Positions 60,674 to 64,000 of a stretch of DNA of 64,000 bases are shown here, piece by piece. The notes beneath the pieces are model-generated. The model did no database searches. It was not told the DNA's origin and saw only the letters and a list, made by a program, of their open reading frames with translations. The translations under genes were made by a program, and so were the position numbers. Source of the DNA: Amorphoplanes friuliensis DSM 7358 (lineage in GTDB: Bacteria; Actinomycetota; Actinomycetes; Mycobacteriales; Micromonosporaceae); contig NC_022657.1 of assembly GCF_000494755.1 (NCBI RefSeq), forward strand, positions 3,138,001 to 3,202,000, in the 5' to 3' direction. Position 1 is the stretch's first letter. Each line of letters opens with the position of its first letter.

Positions 60674-63600
60674 ACCGGCTCGGCCGGCTCGGCGAGCGAC
60701 GCCAGCAACGCGTCGGCACGGTCGGCGAACAGGTGTGCCTCACGCTCGACGGACCGCGTCCGGGCCCGCCCGGCCGCGGCCCGGACGGCGGCGTCAGGCT
60801 CGCCGCGGGCCCGCAGCAACCGGGCCCGCACCAGCAGGAGCAGACCTTCGGCGTACCGCTGGCCGTGGGCCTCGAGGAACTCGTCGGCCCGGTCCAGGGC
60901 CTTGGCGGCGTCGTCCACCCGCCCGGCGGCCAGCCACATCTCGGCGAGCAGGGCGTACCAGGTGGGCAGGTTGGAGCGTGGCGGGTCGAGAAGCACCGTG
61001 GTGATGACCGCCTCGGCCTCGGTTGCCGCACCGGCCGGATCCACGCCGGTCACGGCCCTCGCCCACCACCGGGCCAGCCGCAGATAGGCGCCGAAGAATG
61101 TGTACGAGAACCCGGGGTCCTCGGCGATGCCCCGCTCCGCCACTCGCAGTGCCCAGACCGGGTCCCCGACCATCGCGGCGACCCGCGCGGAGAAGGCGGC
61201 CCAGACCGTGACGGCGTACGGGTCGTCGCCCGCGGTGGCCTCCAGGGTGTCGAGCAGGCCGCGCGCCGCCCCGACGTCGCCGTGCAGGGCGGTCGTCTCG
61301 GCCAGCATCCCGGCCGACAACAGCCGCAGGTCGTGCCGCAGCGGCTGCTCGTCGCGCCGGGCGAGGTCGTCGACCATCGTCTGGTTCGACCGGCTCAGGT
61401 GGCGGAACGCCTCGCCGACGTTGCCGATGTCCCACTGGTGGATGCCCCAGGCGTGCAGACCGTACGCCCGCACGACCGGGTCGCCGGACCGCTCACCCTG
61501 CTGGAGCAGCCGGTGCGCCAGCCGCCCGCTGTGCTGAAGCTGCGCGGCCTGGGAGTGCGCCGCCCGGCGGGAGAACAGGAACTCGGTGGCCTGCCGCTCC
61601 CGGCCCAGCCCTCGCGCCAGGTGCTCGGCCCTCTTCAGCAGGCCGGGCGCCGCCGCGCTGTAACCCGATCGCATCCCGGCAACCATGATGAGCTGCGACA
61701 GCGCGGACAGCTCCGACTCCGCCAGTCCGGCGGCCCGGGCCAGCTGCGCGGCTGACTGCAGGTGCCGCTCGGCGGCGTCGAAGGCCGACTTGGCTGCCGC
61801 GTGGCCGCCCGCGCGCACGAGCGCGTCCGCCGTACGGGCGGGGTCGGCCAGCGGGCCGGCAGCCCAGAGGTGGTGAGCGAAGCGTTCGGCGACGGACTCG
61901 TCGACGGCTGCGGTGCCCTGGAGCGCGTCGGCGATCCGCAGGTGCATCCGGGTCGCCGGCAGCGGCGGGGTGGCCGCCACGACCGATTCGCGGACCAGAT
62001 CGTGCGCGAAGCGGAAGGAGAACGGGTCTCCGCGTACCGGAGTGAGAAGGCCCGAGGCGGTCAGCAGCTCGAGGCGGGCGAGGCAGGTCTCGCCGTCGAG
62101 GCCGGCCGCCGCGGCCAGCAGACGGACGTCGACGTCGCGGCCCAGCAGCGCGGCGATCCGGAGCACCTGTCCGGCCTGCTGGTCCAAACCGGCCATCCGG
62201 TCGCGGACGATGTCCCGCACCGTGGCCGGCACCTCCGTCCGCTCCGGGGTGACCTCACCACCGTCGGCCAGCAGGCGGGCCAGCTCGCGGACCAGGAACG
62301 CATTGCCGGCCGTACGGGTGTGGATGCTGCGGGCGACGGCCGGACCGGCGTCCTGCCCGGTCTCGCCGCTGACGAGCTGCGCCACGTCGTCCGGGCTGAG
62401 CGGGCCGAGCCGGATCCGGCGGTGACCCGGGACGCGGCCGGCCGCCGCGAGCATCCCGGTGAGCGCCGCGTCGGGGACGGGCGCGCTGTCCCGCAGCAGG
62501 CCGACGACCGCGGTTGCGCCCGGCAGCCGCGTGGCCAGGTGGCCGAACAGCCGCAGCGAGGCGGCGTCGGCCCACTGGAGATCGTCGATGACGAGCAGCA
62601 CCGGGCACCGCGCCGCGGCTTGACCGACAACGGCGACGACCTGCTCGAAGAGGCGGAACTGCGTGCCCTCGTCCGGCGGCCGCACGGCGGTGTGCGGTGC
62701 GGTGATCCGGCCGAGTTCACCGGCGAGACTTTCCCTGCGGGTGGTGGTGGGCAGACCGTCGAGCACCGCGCCGATCGCCTGAACCCAGGGCCACATCGCG
62801 GGCGTCCCGTCACCCGGCAGGCACTTTCCCCAGGCCGTGAACACCCCACGCCGCCCGGCCTCGTCGGTGGCCTCCTCCAGCAGACGGGTCTTTCCGCTGC
62901 CCGGCTCACCCTCGACCAGGACAAACCCGGTGCCGCCGCCCAGCGCCGCCGTCACCGCCTGCCGCAATGTCGCGAGCTCGTCGGCCCGGCCGACGAACGT
63001 TCCGCCCGGGCCCGGCCGGACGCCGCCGGTCGCCGGCGCCTCGGCCAGCACCCGTTGATGCGCGGCCTGCAACGCCGGGCCGGGTGTGATGCCGAGCTCG
63101 TCGCGGAGCCGGTTGCGCACGGCGTCGAAAACCAGCAGGGCATCGGCCTGCTGACCGGCCGCCGCCAGCGTGTCGACGAGGCTCGCCTGCACCGGCTCGT
63201 GCAACGGCGCCATCGCAGCGGCGAGGCGCAGCGGCCGGAGCACCCGCTGCGGCCGCCCGGCCGAAACAGCGACCCTGGCCGCCGCCTCGCACGTGTCGAA
63301 GAAGTCGCCGTCGAGCGCGGCGAACATCGCCGCCGCGGCCGGTCCGCACTCCAGACCGTCGGCCGCCGGCCCGTGCCACAGAGCCAGAGCCTCCAGGTAC
63401 GCGTCCAGCGCCGCTTCCGGCTGCTGTGCGGTCTCGGCCACGGCGACAGCAGCGCGGAAGTCGGCCAGGTCTGAGGTGCCCTGAACGGCCTCGATCAGGT
63501 AGCCGTGACCGCGACGGACCAGGTACGAGCCCGGCTCCCGCGCCGGCAGCCCGGGCTCCAGCAGCCGCCGCAGTGCGCCGATGTACTTGTGGAGGATGTT

Positions 63601-63792
63601 CAGGGCGCTGGCCGGGACGTCGTCGCCCCAGATCAGGTCGATCAGCCCGGCGGCACTGATCGGGCGCTGCTCCCGCGCGAGAAGCAACGCGAGCAGACAG
63701 GCCTGCTGCCCCGTGAAGGTGGCCGGCTCGCTGCCCTCGTGCCGGACCCGCAGCGGACCGAGGATCTGCAGACGCAGGCCGCCCGACGCCAC
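60670..63792 (-). CDS. BTAD-domain ATPase regulator (AfsR/SARP-related)
   Basis: 1040 aa. GTG at 63792 is chosen because GGGAGGAG lies ten bases upstream; a GTG at 63849 would add 19 residues. The N-terminus is an OmpR-like winged helix (LQILGPLRVRHEG ... SAAGLIDLIWGDDVPASALNILHKYIGALRRLLEPG), then the bacterial transcriptional activation domain (DLADFRAAVAVAETA ... NRLRDELGITPGPAL). An AAA ATPase has Walker A EGEPGSGKTRLLEE and Walker B VLLVIDDLQWADAASL. The rest is TPR-like helical repeats. Such proteins activate antibiotic or developmental genes in response to phosphorylation or nucleotides. No biosynthetic cluster is within view. Confidence 0.9.
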   Translation of the reverse strand: MASGGLRLQILGPLRVRHEGSEPATFTGQQACLLALLLAREQRPISAAGLIDLIWGDDVPASALNILHKYIGALRRLLEPGLPAREPGSYLVRRGHGYLIEAVQGTSDLADFRAAVAVAETAQQPEAALDAYLEALALWHGPAADGLECGPAAAAMFAALDGDFFDTCEAAARVAVSAGRPQRVLRPLRLAAAMAPLHEPVQASLVDTLAAAGQQADALLVFDAVRNRLRDELGITPGPALQAAHQRVLAEAPATGGVRPGPGGTFVGRADELATLRQAVTAALGGGTGFVLVEGEPGSGKTRLLEEATDEAGRRGVFTAWGKCLPGDGTPAMWPWVQAIGAVLDGLPTTTRRESLAGELGRITAPHTAVRPPDEGTQFRLFEQVVAVVGQAAARCPVLLVIDDLQWADAASLRLFGHLATRLPGATAVVGLLRDSAPVPDAALTGMLAAAGRVPGHRRIRLGPLSPDDVAQLVSGETGQDAGPAVARSIHTRTAGNAFLVRELARLLADGGEVTPERTEVPATVRDIVRDRMAGLDQQAGQVLRIAALLGRDVDVRLLAAAAGLDGETCLARLELLTASGLLTPVRGDPFSFRFAHDLVRESVVAATPPLPATRMHLRIADALQGTAAVDESVAERFAHHLWAAGPLADPARTADALVRAGGHAAAKSAFDAAERHLQSAAQLARAAGLAESELSALSQLIMVAGMRSGYSAAAPGLLKRAEHLARGLGRERQATEFLFSRRAAHSQAAQLQHSGRLAHRLLQQGERSGDPVVRAYGLHAWGIHQWDIGNVGEAFRHLSRSNQTMVDDLARRDEQPLRHDLRLLSAGMLAETTALHGDVGAARGLLDTLEATAGDDPYAVTVWAAFSARVAAMVGDPVWALRVAERGIAEDPGFSYTFFGAYLRLARWWARAVTGVDPAGAATEAEAVITTVLLDPPRSNLPTWYALLAEMWLAAGRVDDAAKALDRADEFLEAHGQRYAEGLLLLVRARLLRARGEPDAAVRAAAGRARTRSVEREAHLFADRADALLASLAEPAEPV

Positions 63793-63882
63793 GCCCGCAC
63801 CACTCCTCCCGGGTTCCCCAAGCCGTACGCGAAGACTAACGGGATCCACTGGTCGTCAACAGCCGCCGACTACCGTCGCCGC

Positions 63883-64000
63883 ATGAGTTTCCAGAACGAG
63901 GTACGCACGGCCTTCCGCCAGGGTGACACCGCCGAGGTGCTGCGGATGGCCACCCTGGAGATCGAGCGTGCCCGCGCCGACGGGGACTCGGCCGGTGAGG
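63883..64000 (+). CDS. hypothetical protein, N-terminal part (runs off window)
   Basis: ATG at 63883; 39 codons are visible, reading SFQNEVRTAFRQGDTAEVLRM and then an acidic-basic helical stretch. Codon use is typical of the window. Too short to assign. It is divergent from the BTAD regulator with a 90-bp gap. Confidence 0.55.
   Translation, partial: MSFQNEVRTAFRQGDTAEVLRMATLEIERARADGDSAGE

Noticed and set aside
61762..63474. Plus-strand frame inside the BTAD regulator
   Set aside because: Antisense shadow; no domain, no ribosome site, and the opposite frame is a full-length recognised protein.

Overview
The window is a stretch of ordinary chromosome from a very GC-rich actinomycete. Nearly every codon ends in G or C, GTG starts are common, neighbouring genes are often coupled by ATGA or GTGA overlaps, and several messages look leaderless. 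The many TetR, AraC, MarR, ArsR and LuxR regulators, a GAF-ANTAR regulator, an AfsR-like giant regulator, a PASTA-less Ser/Thr kinase and Streptomyces-type secreted plant-wall enzymes suggest a soil mycelial actinobacterium. Micromonosporaceae (Actinoplanes-like) is my best guess; it is inferred from gene content and not from phylogeny. I found no rRNA, tRNA, CRISPR array, insertion sequence, phage gene or origin.

Layout. 1-4.9 kb: two coupled alpha/beta hydrolases (the first cut by the window edge), an azoreductase with twin palindromic operators, a MarR regulator, and a divergent AraC / flavin-oxygenase pair. 5-10.8 kb: a complete five-gene oligopeptide ABC transporter on the minus strand (binding lipoprotein, two permeases, two ATPases). 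11-16.9 kb: acyl-CoA ligase, DUF4291 protein, DUF998 membrane protein, ChrA transporter, and an apparently catalytically dead alpha/beta hydrolase. 16.9-20.8 kb: GH9 cellulase lipoprotein, AraC regulator, GAF-ANTAR regulator with a structured leader. 21.2-24.5 kb: secreted triple-repeat protein, a Rox-type rifamycin monooxygenase behind a possible leader peptide and hairpin, and small proteins. 24.5-35.5 kb: TetR / F420-type oxidoreductase, epoxide hydrolase, an 8-helix membrane protein, a LuxR-type giant regulator coupled to a TetR gene, a membrane-anchored multicopper oxidase, quinone oxidoreductase, RidA and SDR proteins. 35.6-39 kb: GPP34 protein and a beta-lactamase locus organised like the Streptomyces cacaoi bla system (divergent LysR activator BlaA, coupled BlaB, class A enzyme). 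39-40.4 kb: ArsR-SRPBCC-reductase operon. 40.5-46.8 kb: xylan-degradation island (GH11 xylanase, GH62 arabinofuranosidase, sugar ABC importer without its own ATPase). 46.8-53.2 kb: MMPL exporter, DoxX, a two-component system, a PKD secreted protein. 53.2-64 kb: TetR/SDR divergon, Ser/Thr kinase with a coupled lipoprotein, XRE/MDR pair, PPOX enzyme, a second salicylate-esterase-like hydrolase, and a BTAD-ATPase regulator.

How genes work together. The most coherent units are the peptide transporter, the bla locus, the xylan island (secreted enzymes release xylo- and arabino-oligosaccharides that the importer takes up) and several regulator/oxidoreductase pairs whose operators can be read directly as clean palindromes.

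The observations I would follow up first are: the leader peptide and hairpin upstream of the Rox gene; an almost identical 21-bp element placed exactly 31 nt before the starts of an unknown membrane protein and the multicopper oxidase; the pseudo-hydrolase; and the two-hairpin leader of the GAF-ANTAR gene.
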